Source: Bacteroidota bacterium (GTDB lineage: Bacteria; Bacteroidota; Bacteroidia; Bacteroidales; Paludibacteraceae). Taken from it: a stretch of DNA of 51,550 bases. Below, in pieces: positions 1 to 8,899 of this stretch; within the stretch, counting starts at the first letter, position 1; each line of letters opens with the position of its first letter. The position numbers were made by a program, and so were the translations under genes. Below the pieces are notes generated by a model. It saw nothing but the letters and a program-made list of their open reading frames with translations, was not told where the DNA came from and made no database searches. Where the stretch lies: the NCBI GenBank assembly GCA_017860295.1, contig JAFNAS010000021.1, forward strand, positions 1-51,550. The letters run 5' to 3'.

Positions 1-69
1 GACAGAACTAAATTTCAAAATGACAAAGATCGTTTTAGGCTTAATGAGCCAAATTTATTTGATTTTTAA
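1..69 (+). CDS. C-terminal end of a probable transposase (partial, enters from the left edge)
   Basis: An open frame runs from base 1 to a TAA at 67-69 and encodes 22 residues ending RLNEPNLFDF. It is followed at 89-96 by GGACACTA, which is the reverse complement of the TAGTGTCC end found at 51459-51466. A coding end placed just inside an inverted-repeat end fits the 3' end of an IS transposase gene. The fragment is too short to assign an IS family, so the call rests on position and the terminal repeat. Confidence 0.4.
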   Translation, partial: DRTKFQNDKDRFRLNEPNLFDF

Positions 70-96
70 TAACGCCCCAATTTTAATGGGACACTA
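70..96 (+). mobile_element. Right end of an insertion sequence
   Basis: The sequence ends in AATGGGACACTA. Read inward on the minus strand it is TAGTGTCCCATTAAAAT, which resembles the end at 51459 (TAGTGTCCACTAAAAAA). The first eight bases are identical and most of the next eight match. It lies just after a probable transposase stop codon. The IS family is not identified. Confidence 0.45.
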
Positions 97-125
97 GTGG
101 AGCATTTTTTTAGTATATCAATTTT

Positions 126-896
126 TCAGGTTCTATATAAACCAAACAGTGGTTGAATATACTGGGGAATTTTACGAGCAATTTTGCAACCTAATGTAAT
201 GAACCCCCAAAGTTTATACTGTTTTATAATCCGGTAGTCTTCAGATGATTTGAGCCCCTGAAGTCCCGGGGTAGTGCTTTTTCCCCCAAAACGCATCTTA
301 ACCACAATCCTGTTCAGATATACCTTTTTAATTTTTTCGTTTGTAAACCACCTGAGCGAAATTTCGTAATCACTTGCAATTTTAAAGGATTCATCATACA
401 AGCCATATTGTTCGAAAACAGCGCGCCGTACATATATGGTTGTGTGTAAAGGAATCCAGCCAAAATACAACCGATTTTTATTAAAACCGGATGAAGCATA
501 AAGCCTTCTTATTTTGTTGGCATTATTCTTAGCAACATAGACTCCTTTTGCATACACCAAATCTGCATTTGTTGATTCAAAGGTAGTACATATTTCCGAT
601 AAAGTAGTATCAGCATACAAAAGATCATCCGAATGCAAAATACCGATAATATCTCCTGTCGCATTTCGAATACCTTTATTCAGTGCATTATATAGTCCAC
701 TGTCTTTTTCTGAGATATAGCATGCAAGTTCAGATTTATACGGTTCAATCGCTTCCAATGTTCCATCCGTGGATCCTCCATCAATAACGATATATTCTAA
801 GTTACTATTTTTTTGTTTCAATATTGATTTAATACACTCAGCAATACACTCCTTATTGTTGTAAACGATTGTGATTATTGATATTTTTTGTTTCAC
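126..896 (-). CDS. Family 2 glycosyltransferase (GT-A fold)
   Basis: A 256-residue inverting glycosyltransferase of the GT2/WcaA type, expected in the cytoplasm adding one sugar to a lipid-linked repeat unit. The N-terminus shows the SIITIVYNN strand, the nucleotide-binding IDGGSTDGT motif, SEKDSGLYNALNKG and the metal-binding HSDD in place of DxD. The start is GTG, 18 bases after the stop of the upstream acetyltransferase gene. It is the last gene of the polysaccharide operon before the IS end. Donor and acceptor cannot be told from sequence; the nearby GDP-heptose, CDP-tyvelose and GDP-fucose pathways are the candidates. Confidence 0.88.
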   Translation of the reverse strand: MKQKISIITIVYNNKECIAECIKSILKQKNSNLEYIVIDGGSTDGTLEAIEPYKSELACYISEKDSGLYNALNKGIRNATGDIIGILHSDDLLYADTTLSEICTTFESTNADLVYAKGVYVAKNNANKIRRLYASSGFNKNRLYFGWIPLHTTIYVRRAVFEQYGLYDESFKIASDYEISLRWFTNEKIKKVYLNRIVVKMRFGGKSTTPGLQGLKSSEDYRIIKQYKLWGFITLGCKIARKIPQYIQPLFGLYRT

Positions 897-914
897 AGAT
901 TGAGAAATTGATAG

Positions 915-1463
915 TTATTTTATAACTCTGGTTCTTATTTTTTCTGCTGGATTTCCTTGATAAATGGTAAAAGAATCCATATCTTTAGTCGCAATAGATC
1001 CCACAGTTAAAATTGAATGTGATTTGCACGTAACTCCAGGACAAACAACAGCCTTCGCTCCAATCCAGACCCCATCTTCTATGACAATTGGAGCATTTCT
1101 GTAATCAAATGATTGTACACTATAATCGTGGTTGCCAGTGAGCAAAAGTGCTCCTTGGGAGATGCAGACATTACTTCCTATTGTTACTTTATCTAAATTG
1201 TCAATCCATACATTTTCTCCTATCCAAACGTTATCACCTATCACTAATTTCCAAGGAAATTTAATGTGTACAGATGGTTTGATGACTAATCCGTTTCCTA
1301 TTTTTGCTCCAAATAGTCGAAGTAAATGTGTTTTTACAGAAATAACAGGTATAAAAGGAGATTTAATCAAGAGAGCGTGTATAACAAACCAAAATACCTG
1401 TTTTGATGCACTTGCTTGTTTATCAAAAGTGGAATTTACAAAACGACTCAAATCTGTTTTCAT
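915..1463 (-). CDS. WcaF-like acetyltransferase (left-handed beta-helix)
   Basis: A hexapeptide-repeat O-acetyltransferase resembling colanic acid WcaF, likely acetylating a sugar of the repeat unit from acetyl-CoA. Hexapeptide repeats (IGDNVWIGENVWI, IGSNVCISQGALL) are followed by the family's catalytic-type TGNHDYS segment and the C-terminal GNPAEKIR found in WcaF/NodL proteins. I chose ATG at 1463, giving MKTDLSRF, which fits WcaF N-termini. An in-frame TTG at 1499 would add 12 residues. It lies between the transaldolase and the last GT2 of the operon. Confidence 0.85.
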   Translation of the reverse strand: MKTDLSRFVNSTFDKQASASKQVFWFVIHALLIKSPFIPVISVKTHLLRLFGAKIGNGLVIKPSVHIKFPWKLVIGDNVWIGENVWIDNLDKVTIGSNVCISQGALLLTGNHDYSVQSFDYRNAPIVIEDGVWIGAKAVVCPGVTCKSHSILTVGSIATKDMDSFTIYQGNPAEKIRTRVIK

Positions 1464-1502
1464 GGAAATATTAATAGGAGGATTATTCCCAACCCTCAAG
1501 AG

Positions 1503-2219
1503 TTATAATTGGAATCCAGCTGTTAATGCGTCGTGATAAAACATTTTCACAGTGTCGAGAGAATATTGTTCCAAATCATAGTTAATTAATGGTATTTTTT
1601 TTAGAATGTCATTAGTTACAGTAATGATTTGACAACCAATTTCATCCGCTTGAAAAATATTCAGAAATTCCCTTGGGCTGGCCCAGATTACTTCAGCCAA
1701 TGGTTTTAATTTTATTATTTCAATGGCAGCTGACATTAGTGGTAAAGGATCTATTCCTGTATCGGCAATTCTTCCTGCAAAAATTGATACATAAGAAGGC
1801 GTATTGGCATTAAGACTTGAAACAACATCTATGACTTGTTGTAATGTCATAATAGCCGTGATGTTAAGTTTTACCCCACTATCGCTCAACTCTTTTATTA
1901 TTTCACATGTTGTTTCTTTTTTTGTATTCGTAATAGGAATTTTCACATAAACATTATCTCCCCATGTGGATATTTTAAGAGCTTGGCGTTTCATTTCGGC
2001 TAATTCATCAGAAAATACTTCAAAGGATAAGGGTTTATCCGTAACTGTTCTCAGAATATCTTTAGCAAAACTTTCATAATCAGTAATGCCAGCCTTTTTC
2101 ATTAAAGTGGGGTTGGTAGTTAAACCTTTAATGTATGGTTGATCATACATTTCAATCATACTCTTTTTATCAGCTCCGTCTGCAAAAATTTTCACTTTTA
2201 GTGAATTGATATCTTTCAT
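1503..2219 (-). CDS. Transaldolase-family protein (short TalC/FSA type) in a heptose module
   Basis: A 238-residue protein of the short transaldolase/fructose-6-phosphate aldolase class. It shows the FADGAD start, GLTTNPTLMKKAG, and the Schiff-base lysine K93 in NVYVKIPITN. Transaldolases make sedoheptulose 7-phosphate from fructose 6-phosphate and erythrose 4-phosphate. Sedoheptulose 7-phosphate is the substrate of GmhA, encoded two genes upstream. The gene overlaps gmhB by four bases (ATGA), so it is translationally coupled to the heptose set. My inference is a dedicated precursor-supply enzyme. True aldolase activity on fructose 6-phosphate is the main alternative. Confidence 0.85.
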   Translation of the reverse strand: MKDINSLKVKIFADGADKKSMIEMYDQPYIKGLTTNPTLMKKAGITDYESFAKDILRTVTDKPLSFEVFSDELAEMKRQALKISTWGDNVYVKIPITNTKKETTCEIIKELSDSGVKLNITAIMTLQQVIDVVSSLNANTPSYVSIFAGRIADTGIDPLPLMSAAIEIIKLKPLAEVIWASPREFLNIFQADEIGCQIITVTNDILKKIPLINYDLEQYSLDTVKMFYHDALTAGFQL

Positions 2220-2761
2220 AATTGGTCGTGTGATTTAATGAATTGTACTGCTTCTATGAATTTTGAACAGCTATAATTTGGCATAGAGCGCTTTTCATTA
2301 TAGCCATAATCGATTAAAATAGTTTTAACGCCTGCATTTATACCAGCATCAATATCTCTCCAACGATCTCCAATTAAAAAAGATTTAGAGAGATCAATGT
2401 TCCATGTTTTTGAAGCTGACAAGATCATTCCTGGCTTTGGCTTTCTGCAATTACAGTTGTCAACAGAATCATGATAACAGCATAAAAAATCATCTATAAT
2501 TAACTGTTGTTTCAAGAAATTGTTAATCTCCGTCACAAACTGCAATGAAGTAGTACCGCGTGCGACATCCGGTTGATTTGTAATGACGATTAAAATAAAA
2601 CCTAGTTTCTTTAATTCTTGCAATCCCTCAGGAACACCATCCAATATTTCTACTTCCTCTTTGGTTTTGGGAGGGTATGGTTTTCCTTCAATGATTAAGG
2701 CCTTGTTTAGAACGCCATCTCGGTCAAGAAAAATGGCTTTTATTTTAGGGTTGATTCCCAT
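2216..2761 (-). CDS. gmhB: D-glycero-D-manno-heptose 1,7-bisphosphate 7-phosphatase
   Basis: A HAD-superfamily phosphatase of 181 residues. The nucleophile motif is FLDRDGVLN (D13, D15), motif II is VITNQ, and the zinc-binding set is C95, H97, C103, C105 within CYHDSVDNCNCRKPKPG, the GmhB signature. It removes the 7-phosphate from heptose 1,7-bisphosphate, leaving heptose 1-phosphate for the guanylyltransferase HddC. It overlaps gmhA by 22 bases and the transaldolase gene by 4 bases. With hddA and hddC adjacent, the alpha (GDP-heptose) branch is favoured over the ADP-heptose branch. Confidence 0.93.
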   Translation of the reverse strand: MGINPKIKAIFLDRDGVLNKALIIEGKPYPPKTKEEVEILDGVPEGLQELKKLGFILIVITNQPDVARGTTSLQFVTEINNFLKQQLIIDDFLCCYHDSVDNCNCRKPKPGMILSASKTWNIDLSKSFLIGDRWRDIDAGINAGVKTILIDYGYNEKRSMPNYSCSKFIEAVQFIKSHDQL

Positions 2762-3342
2762 TTCGTTTGTTTAGATTTTAATAAAGGATGAGATACAAGT
2801 AAATGCCAAATAACCGCCTGAAATGCTTCAGAATGAGGGGTGATAGTTTCTGGATTAACCGTTGGGACAATTAATAATGCATCGGCAACTTTAGCGGTAT
2901 ATCCTCCATCTCTTCCAACAATACCGATAATTTTAGTCTGCCTCTCTTGACCTAATTGTAAAGCTTTCACAAGGTTTAGGCTAATATTTTTTTCGATATT
3001 TCCGCCTCCTACCGAAAAGATAAATAGGCAGTCTTTTTCATTTAATTTGCTTGTTTTTAGCCATTCAGAAAATATAGTATCCCAACCTTCATCATTAGTT
3101 CTAGCTGTTAATTCCGATACATTATCAGTAGGGGCATAGGATTCTATACCAACAATTTTACGAAAATCATTTACAGCATGAGAGGCATTTGCGGCACTGC
3201 CTCCAACTCCCAAAAAGAATAATCTACCATTTTTATTTCTGGTTTCTTCAATTATTGATGCCATTTTTTCAATAGCTATGCTATCTAATTGTTCAATAAT
3301 TGAAATTGCTTCACCTAAATGTTGTTTAGAATATGAATTCAT
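2740..3342 (-). CDS. gmhA: Sedoheptulose 7-phosphate isomerase (SIS domain)
   Basis: A 200-residue SIS-domain isomerase converting sedoheptulose 7-phosphate to D-glycero-D-manno-heptose 7-phosphate. The visible core is FLGVGGSAANASHAVNDF, with a second SIS segment around IFSVGGGNIEKN and a C-terminal TPHSEAFQAVIWH helix typical of GmhA, which carries active-site residues. The start overlaps the end of hddC by four bases. This is the first committed step of heptose nucleotide synthesis in the module. Confidence 0.92.
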   Translation of the reverse strand: MNSYSKQHLGEAISIIEQLDSIAIEKMASIIEETRNKNGRLFFLGVGGSAANASHAVNDFRKIVGIESYAPTDNVSELTARTNDEGWDTIFSEWLKTSKLNEKDCLFIFSVGGGNIEKNISLNLVKALQLGQERQTKIIGIVGRDGGYTAKVADALLIVPTVNPETITPHSEAFQAVIWHLLVSHPLLKSKQTKWESTLK

Positions 3343-4046
3343 GAGTTTTTAGTTTTTAAATATTGTGATAAATCTTTTATTCCTTGGAACGATCCTATTT
3401 CATAAAAGCGTTTTTGAGATTCGTACCCAATTAATTTCTTTTCTAATGACAGAGTTTCGTATATTTCAGACAAATCAAATGCAAAATTATGTGGATAATC
3501 TTGAAATGCTCTTTTTCTTAATACGCCTAATCCAAAATCAATGTAGTTCATTTTGTTGTTTTTGTTTGTTTTTGAATATTGTACGATTTGGTTATTTAGA
3601 AAAGTTGCATTGCTGGAGTCAAATAAATTGTCATTTTTATAAATTGTCATTAGTCCCTCTGGATTTGCTTTTGTAAATAGAGTCTCTATTGATTTGTACT
3701 CAATGTCCAAATAGGAGTCCCCGTAAGTTACAAAAAAAAATTCAGGTAATTCTGGCAAGGCTTTTTTAATTGCACCTCCAGTACCTAATAATCGTTCTCC
3801 ATCAAAAGAATAAGTGATTTTTATTGTTTTGTTATAGGAATGTGATTCAATAACTTCTTTTACCATTTGGCCTAAGTACCCTAAACAAAAATGGATATGT
3901 TCGATATTGTTCCTTGTGAATAAATCCAGTTGGTGCAAAACAAAAGGCTTCCCATTTATATCAATTAATGATTTAGGAATTTTCTCAGTAATAGGGCGGA
4001 TTCTTGTTGCAAGTCCGCCAGCTAACACTACAATAGGTAAGGTCAT
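3339..4046 (-). CDS. hddC: D-glycero-alpha-D-manno-heptose 1-phosphate guanylyltransferase
   Basis: A 235-residue sugar-phosphate nucleotidyltransferase. The signature VVLAGGLATRIRP and the PKSLIDINGKPF lysine segment bind the NTP, and VTYGDSYLDI carries the metal-binding Asp. Such a short protein next to an HddA kinase and GmhA/GmhB is the usual arrangement for HddC, which makes GDP-D-glycero-alpha-D-manno-heptose. GTP specificity is inferred from context. Start and stop overlap both neighbours by four bases, so the hddA-hddC-gmhA chain is tightly coupled. Confidence 0.9.
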   Translation of the reverse strand: MTLPIVVLAGGLATRIRPITEKIPKSLIDINGKPFVLHQLDLFTRNNIEHIHFCLGYLGQMVKEVIESHSYNKTIKITYSFDGERLLGTGGAIKKALPELPEFFFVTYGDSYLDIEYKSIETLFTKANPEGLMTIYKNDNLFDSSNATFLNNQIVQYSKTNKNNKMNYIDFGLGVLRKRAFQDYPHNFAFDLSEIYETLSLEKKLIGYESQKRFYEIGSFQGIKDLSQYLKTKNS

Positions 4047-5023
4047 TGTAATATAATTTTTGTTCCTTCAAAATCAAATTTAAATCGAACCTCTTCAAGG
4101 CCTGCATTTTTCATTGTATATCTCAATTTATTCCGATCTTCTGCATAAAATAGCAAAAACCCACCACCTCCGGCTCCAACTAATTTTCCTCCAACAGCTC
4201 CGTTTTTCAGTCCTAAGTCATACCATTTGTCAATTTGTAGATTACTCATTCCCCCGGATCTTCTTTTTTTATGTTCCCAATGTTCATGCATTAGCTGTCC
4301 AAATTCGAGTGTTTTTCCATCTTCTAATAAACGTTTACTCTTATTTCCCATCGCTTTTACAAAATTTAGATTGTCAATCATTTCTTTATTGTGATCTTGG
4401 GATTTTTCTTTCTGATCTTTTAGTATTGTTCCCGCGCTTCTTGCAAAGCCAGTGAAAAATAAAAGTAAGTTATCTTCCAAATCAAATAGGGTTTCATCAG
4501 AAATTTTTAAAGGTTCAGTAGATACTTTACCATCTTTGTGAAATGTAAAGCATGTTAGACCTCCATAAGCCGCTATATATTGGTCTTGTTTGCCAATAGG
4601 CTCAGATAGTCTATCAATTTCAATATGGCAAGCTAGTTCAGCAAGCTCCTGAGGCAGTATTAACTTACGTTGGTAGGCATATAGTGCTTTAATTAGGGCT
4701 GTTGTAAAGCTGCCAGAAGATCCTAATCCAGTTCCCGATGGTATATCAGCTAAGGATGTTATTTCAATTTGAGGGGTTTCTAAACCTTGTTGCAATAGCG
4801 TTTCTCTAATTATGGGGTGCTTTACTTCGGATGAGTGTATTACTTGCTCCTGATGAGAATATTTGAGATAAATACCCTTATTGAACGGTTTCATAATTGT
4901 GAGATAGACATATTTATCTATTGCTGCGGAAATTAAAAAACCTTCATATTCACTATAATAAGAAGACAAGTCTGTGCCTCCTCCTCCTAAAGTAATTCTT
5001 AATGGGCTTCTAGTTATTATCAT
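4043..5023 (-). CDS. hddA: D-glycero-D-manno-heptose 7-phosphate kinase (GHMP family)
   Basis: A 326-residue GHMP kinase phosphorylating heptose 7-phosphate at C1. The N-terminal motif is RSPLRITLGGGGTDLSSYY, the ATP loop is SGTGLGSSGSFTTALI, and the C-terminal motif is GAVGGKLVGAGGGGF. All match the HddA/fucokinase-like branch. The start is ATG at 5023: homologues begin right at MIITRSPLRI, while a longer frame to 5089 would overlap the preceding glycosyltransferase by 80 bases. From 5023 the overlap is 14 bases. It is the first of the coupled heptose genes. Confidence 0.92.
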   Translation of the reverse strand: MIITRSPLRITLGGGGTDLSSYYSEYEGFLISAAIDKYVYLTIMKPFNKGIYLKYSHQEQVIHSSEVKHPIIRETLLQQGLETPQIEITSLADIPSGTGLGSSGSFTTALIKALYAYQRKLILPQELAELACHIEIDRLSEPIGKQDQYIAAYGGLTCFTFHKDGKVSTEPLKISDETLFDLEDNLLLFFTGFARSAGTILKDQKEKSQDHNKEMIDNLNFVKAMGNKSKRLLEDGKTLEFGQLMHEHWEHKKRRSGGMSNLQIDKWYDLGLKNGAVGGKLVGAGGGGFLLFYAEDRNKLRYTMKNAGLEEVRFKFDFEGTKIILQ

Positions 5024-6173
5024 GCTGATTTTTAATTGTATTGTAAAAAAATTTTGTTTGTAAGGCAATCTTTTGTGGATCGAGCTCATTCTCTAATAAT
5101 TTGTGCCCATTAGCGCCCATTATTTTCTGTTCTATACTGTCCTGATTGAAAGACAAACATAATGCACTCGAAATGGATTTTGGGTCAATATCTACCCACC
5201 ACCCACATTTGTATTGCTCCAATGTTGACCATGGAGCGCCAATAGTACAGATAACAGGACATTGCTGTCCTAGAGCCTCGGCGACTACAGTCCCAAAATT
5301 TTCACTTCGAGTAGGCAGAACAAATGCTTTTGCTCCACGCATTAAAGATAATTTTTCGATTTCAGAAACTTCTGGGACAAAGAAGACTTCATTGCTAAGA
5401 TTGTAATTTTTTATTTGTTTTAGTATTGAATCATAATATTCAGGGATCTCTTTAGGTCCTACAATGACAAGGGGGAGTTTGTCTTGTAGCATATTGTACC
5501 CTTCAATTAGAAGATCAATGCCCTTTTTAGGATGAATCCGTCCTAGATATAACCAATATTGCTTATATAAAAATTTGTATTTGCCTAAATAGATATTCAA
5601 AGTGTCATTATCTATCAATTGGGGAACATCAAATAAGCATTTAATTTGTTCAATCTTTGCATTCGGTAGCAAAGTTCGGATTGTTTGACTTTCACTGTCT
5701 GATGTTGAAACTAAATAACTTGCATGCTTAAGGTTATACCCTTCATATGTTTTTAACGCCACTTGTTTGAGTAGTGGATTGTGTCCAAGAATCTCCGGGA
5801 ATAGCATTCCGTGTGGTTGTATAATTACGGGCTTCTTGGTCCTTTTTGCCCATATTAAAGAAATAATGGAAGAAAAGCTCCACATTCCATGTTGATGACA
5901 GATGTCATAATCATCCCAGTCGCCATTTAATACGGATCGGAGTGCTTTTAATGAGAATGCCTTTGGAGTAGAGCCTAATATCGGGTATGTTTTAAGCAAT
6001 TCGGGGTCTAAATGTTTCAAGGTCGCCAATTTGTAAATTTTCTCTTGATCTCCATAGGCTAAGACTTTGAAATCTATACCGACCTCCTTCTGAAATTTAA
6101 ACCATTTGAATAACCCATGTGAGAAGCCTCCAGTAGAGACATCTGCCAGCATCATATTGTGAAATATTTTCAT
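5010..6173 (-). CDS. Family 4 glycosyltransferase (GT-B fold)
   Basis: A 387-residue retaining glycosyltransferase of the GT4 type. The C-terminal domain shows YLGRIHPKKGIDLLIEGY, LVIVGP, and the E-x7-E motif in ENFGTVVAEAL that binds the nucleotide sugar. The N-terminal domain has the acceptor-side GGFSHGLFKW and HQHGMW. It lies just upstream of the heptose genes, so transfer of heptose or fucose from a GDP-sugar is possible, but the donor cannot be read from sequence. It ends within the first codons of hddA. Confidence 0.9.
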   Translation of the reverse strand: MKIFHNMMLADVSTGGFSHGLFKWFKFQKEVGIDFKVLAYGDQEKIYKLATLKHLDPELLKTYPILGSTPKAFSLKALRSVLNGDWDDYDICHQHGMWSFSSIISLIWAKRTKKPVIIQPHGMLFPEILGHNPLLKQVALKTYEGYNLKHASYLVSTSDSESQTIRTLLPNAKIEQIKCLFDVPQLIDNDTLNIYLGKYKFLYKQYWLYLGRIHPKKGIDLLIEGYNMLQDKLPLVIVGPKEIPEYYDSILKQIKNYNLSNEVFFVPEVSEIEKLSLMRGAKAFVLPTRSENFGTVVAEALGQQCPVICTIGAPWSTLEQYKCGWWVDIDPKSISSALCLSFNQDSIEQKIMGANGHKLLENELDPQKIALQTKFFYNTIKNQHDNN

Positions 6174-6179
6174 GATAAT

Positions 6180-6857
6180 TTAATAAACATATCCTTCGGA
6201 TCGTGTAAAATATTTGTAGTCTTTAGGAATTTTTTGCAGGCAAATTGCAGGAACACCACCATATAATGTCCATTCTTCATTAAAGTTCTTATTCAAAAGA
6301 GACTTCGCTCCCAAAACAGAATAACTTGGTAGAGAAGAACCTCCTAAGATCATGACATTGGATCCAATAAAACAATAGTCTCCAATGATTATTTTATTAC
6401 TGTCTTGGTAATTATTCTTTAAATTTATAGAGTGGGTGAGAAATTGCGAGTCATAGCCCGCTATAGTCACAAACTTTCCAATAATTATTTCATTGGTGCA
6501 GTCTAAGTGATGCCTTTTCGTGATTGAGGAAGATTCACCCACAATTAGCATTGCTTTCCTGTAGGGTTGGTGCTTAAAGTGGAGAGATTTTTGGTGAGTT
6601 GAAAATCCCGTAATCCAATTGTTTCTTCCTATATTTGCATTTTTTCTAAGAATTATTGTATCTAAATGGACTGCAATCGTAAAATGGCCAATCCGTGCGT
6701 ACTCATTCATCTCTAAAGAGGCAGGCATGACTATAGAAAATCCTATTTTTGCCTTTGGATGTATTTTGTATTTAAAGAAAATATTGAGTAATCTTCTCCT
6801 TAAAAACCAAGGGAAAATCATCAATAAACAATGCAATAGTAATTTTAATTTGTTCAT
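6180..6857 (-). CDS. Hexapeptide-repeat acyltransferase
   Basis: A left-handed beta-helix transferase of about 225 residues with hexapeptide repeats (IIIGKFVTIAGYDS, IIIGDYCFIGSNVMILG) and the conserved C-terminal YGGVPA. It probably acetylates a sugar of the repeat unit. The N-terminal 25 residues (LLLHCLLMIFPWFLRR) are hydrophobic and basic and may associate with the membrane. I chose ATG at 6857, leaving a 10-base gap after the upstream gene. An ATG at 6893 would add 12 residues and overlap that gene by 26 bases. Confidence 0.82.
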   Translation of the reverse strand: MNKLKLLLHCLLMIFPWFLRRRLLNIFFKYKIHPKAKIGFSIVMPASLEMNEYARIGHFTIAVHLDTIILRKNANIGRNNWITGFSTHQKSLHFKHQPYRKAMLIVGESSSITKRHHLDCTNEIIIGKFVTIAGYDSQFLTHSINLKNNYQDSNKIIIGDYCFIGSNVMILGGSSLPSYSVLGAKSLLNKNFNEEWTLYGGVPAICLQKIPKDYKYFTRSEGYVY

Positions 6858-6867
6858 TGTGTGTTGT

Positions 6868-7677
6868 TTATAATGAAATTTTGCTGCCTCCAAGGTTTTT
6901 AATTTGCTTTCTCGAAATGACTCTTTTACAATAAATGCGGGTATTCCATATTAGGAATAATATTTTTTCGAATATAATCCTGAGATGAGAAGGTCTTTTA
7001 ATAGCATTCAAAATTCGCTGATGTTCGCACGATTGTGTTTTTTTGTCTGAAGACAATTGATTTTTTTGTATAGTATAGGCGGCGGATACTATATTGATGT
7101 ATTTAAATTTAGCACCTAATGCTATTGCCGTAGACCAAAATAGAGTATCTGCGGCAAGTTTGAATGACGTATCAAAGCCACCTACACTAAAGTACACAGA
7201 GCTACGTATTAATGCTGATTGCTGCGTGAATAGAACTATGCTCGTAAATAGCAAGGGATTGAATGCTTGATATCTTGGGGAACAGGCTTGCTCTCCAAGC
7301 ACGATTCCATTATTGTCAACAAAACATGTCCTGCTATAAACAGCATCTACATTGGGATGATGATCTAGAAAATCAAATAATTGCTGATAACTTTCTAACC
7401 AATAGTCATCATCATTAATGAATGTTATGTAAGCATAAGTCCTTCCGAAGTTTTCGATAGCATAGTTGAGAGCCGAGTATATACCACCACAGTTTATAGG
7501 TTCTTCAAGAACATCCACATTCGGGAACATTTCTTTAATAGTTTCGCACTTGTCTTTTGGGGCAATGAGAATGTGCTTGACTCGATTTTTTCCAATTGCC
7601 TTAACTGATGTAACGGTTTGATTTAGAGTCTCTCGATCCCCTAATGTTGCGGTTACGACTAGTATATCAGGATACAT
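6868..7677 (-). CDS. Family 2 glycosyltransferase
   Basis: A 269-residue GT-A glycosyltransferase. Visible elements are the first strand ILVVTATLGDRETLNQTV, a central CGGIYSALNYAIENF and the metal-binding INDDDYW, followed by GGFDTSFKLAADTLFW, the usual acceptor/catalytic region of repeat-unit transferases. It overlaps the end of the polymerase gene by 11 bases. The donor is unknown. Confidence 0.88.
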   Translation of the reverse strand: MYPDILVVTATLGDRETLNQTVTSVKAIGKNRVKHILIAPKDKCETIKEMFPNVDVLEEPINCGGIYSALNYAIENFGRTYAYITFINDDDYWLESYQQLFDFLDHHPNVDAVYSRTCFVDNNGIVLGEQACSPRYQAFNPLLFTSIVLFTQQSALIRSSVYFSVGGFDTSFKLAADTLFWSTAIALGAKFKYINIVSAAYTIQKNQLSSDKKTQSCEHQRILNAIKRPSHLRIIFEKILFLIWNTRIYCKRVISRKQIKNLGGSKISL

Positions 7678-8899
7678 TATTTACTACGTTTTTCTTGTGA
7701 TTAACAGATGATGAAAATATAAACGCAAACCACAAAGGGAGCGTTAATCTAAAATGCGAGACAGGAGAGAAAACTCCGTTCCAAAATATCGACATTAAAA
7801 AATAAACAATTAAAAATAAATACGGATCATTTTTGTCAAAGGAGAGCAATCCACGTTTGATAAAAAACAGGAGGATAGCTCCCATGCAAAGAAAAGCAAA
7901 GATGCCGTTTTGCATGCCAACTCCCACAAGCACCGAATGGCAGGGAATGATGCCCATCTCATTGGACGTATCGCCACTATCGCCATTTCGGAAAACCGTA
8001 TATAAAGCCGTATATTTCCCCGTCACATCTGTTGCCCATGCCCCATTTCCAAACAACGGTTTATCCATAAAAGCCATCCATCCAATAAAAATTTCTGTGC
8101 GTCCCATTATCAGGAGGTTAATCGGATTGTAGGGATTACTTGCCTCCTTGAGTTGGGCTGAATTTCCTGCTGTAATTCTGTCGTTTAACACATTGTTAAC
8201 ATAAACGACAAACAAACCATACCCAACCAAAATCGTTATAAGAGAGATAGCAACAGTTGTTTTTAGATTAACCTTTTTTTTGGTGTGAATCACAATGAAT
8301 CCGATTAAACCAGCAAGTAATATCATTACACCACTACTTCGCGCCCCTAAAACAATAAATGACAGCCCCAATAGGAGACACATAACAGACGCTGTCTTTT
8401 TGCTTATAAAGATTGATATAAATAAGGCTATATTAATTAACAGCGGTGCCAAATAAAATTTCAGATACATTGCCCCTTCACCATCCACTACTTCAGTAAG
8501 ATCACTTTCTCCCACATCGGAACTGAAAATAAACTCTTTGAACACAAAACCTAAAATGGCATAAATTACTAATTTTCGATCTTTTACAAAACAAGAAAAT
8601 AGAAATACAAAGTGCAGATACGACACGATGGTAACGGCAAAACCTTTCAGCGAATTAGAGAGTGTGTTTCTTATAATCAACTCCGAAACTATCTGAGATG
8701 CCAACAATCCGATGTAAAGCCACGTAATTTTTTTCAGGGCAGCATATTGTACAAATAAGTCCCGTTTGATGTATAAGGCGGTAGCACCCAGCAAAAAGAT
8801 TTCGCTTAGTGAAATAGTACCAATGATATTGAAAGTTATACCAAAGCCAATTTCTAAACAAAAAATTAGAATTTTATCAAACATCGTATTAATTTTCAT
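7667..8899 (-). CDS. O-antigen/capsule polymerase or ligase-like membrane protein (Wzy candidate)
   Basis: An integral membrane protein of about 410 residues with roughly ten hydrophobic segments and a large loop before the C-terminal helices (about residues 240-320, including GRTEIFIGWMAF and FGNGAWATD). It has the arginine-containing GARSSGVMILLAG and a late CHSVLVGVGMQNG segment, the layout of Wzy_C/O-antigen ligase proteins. Being the only such protein beside a flippase, it is most likely the repeat-unit polymerase. Starts at 8899 and 8884 are both possible; the latter falls just after the stop of the preceding remnant. Confidence 0.8.
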   Translation of the reverse strand: MKINTMFDKILIFCLEIGFGITFNIIGTISLSEIFLLGATALYIKRDLFVQYAALKKITWLYIGLLASQIVSELIIRNTLSNSLKGFAVTIVSYLHFVFLFSCFVKDRKLVIYAILGFVFKEFIFSSDVGESDLTEVVDGEGAMYLKFYLAPLLINIALFISIFISKKTASVMCLLLGLSFIVLGARSSGVMILLAGLIGFIVIHTKKKVNLKTTVAISLITILVGYGLFVVYVNNVLNDRITAGNSAQLKEASNPYNPINLLIMGRTEIFIGWMAFMDKPLFGNGAWATDVTGKYTALYTVFRNGDSGDTSNEMGIIPCHSVLVGVGMQNGIFAFLCMGAILLFFIKRGLLSFDKNDPYLFLIVYFLMSIFWNGVFSPVSHFRLTLPLWFAFIFSSSVNHKKNVVNNVS

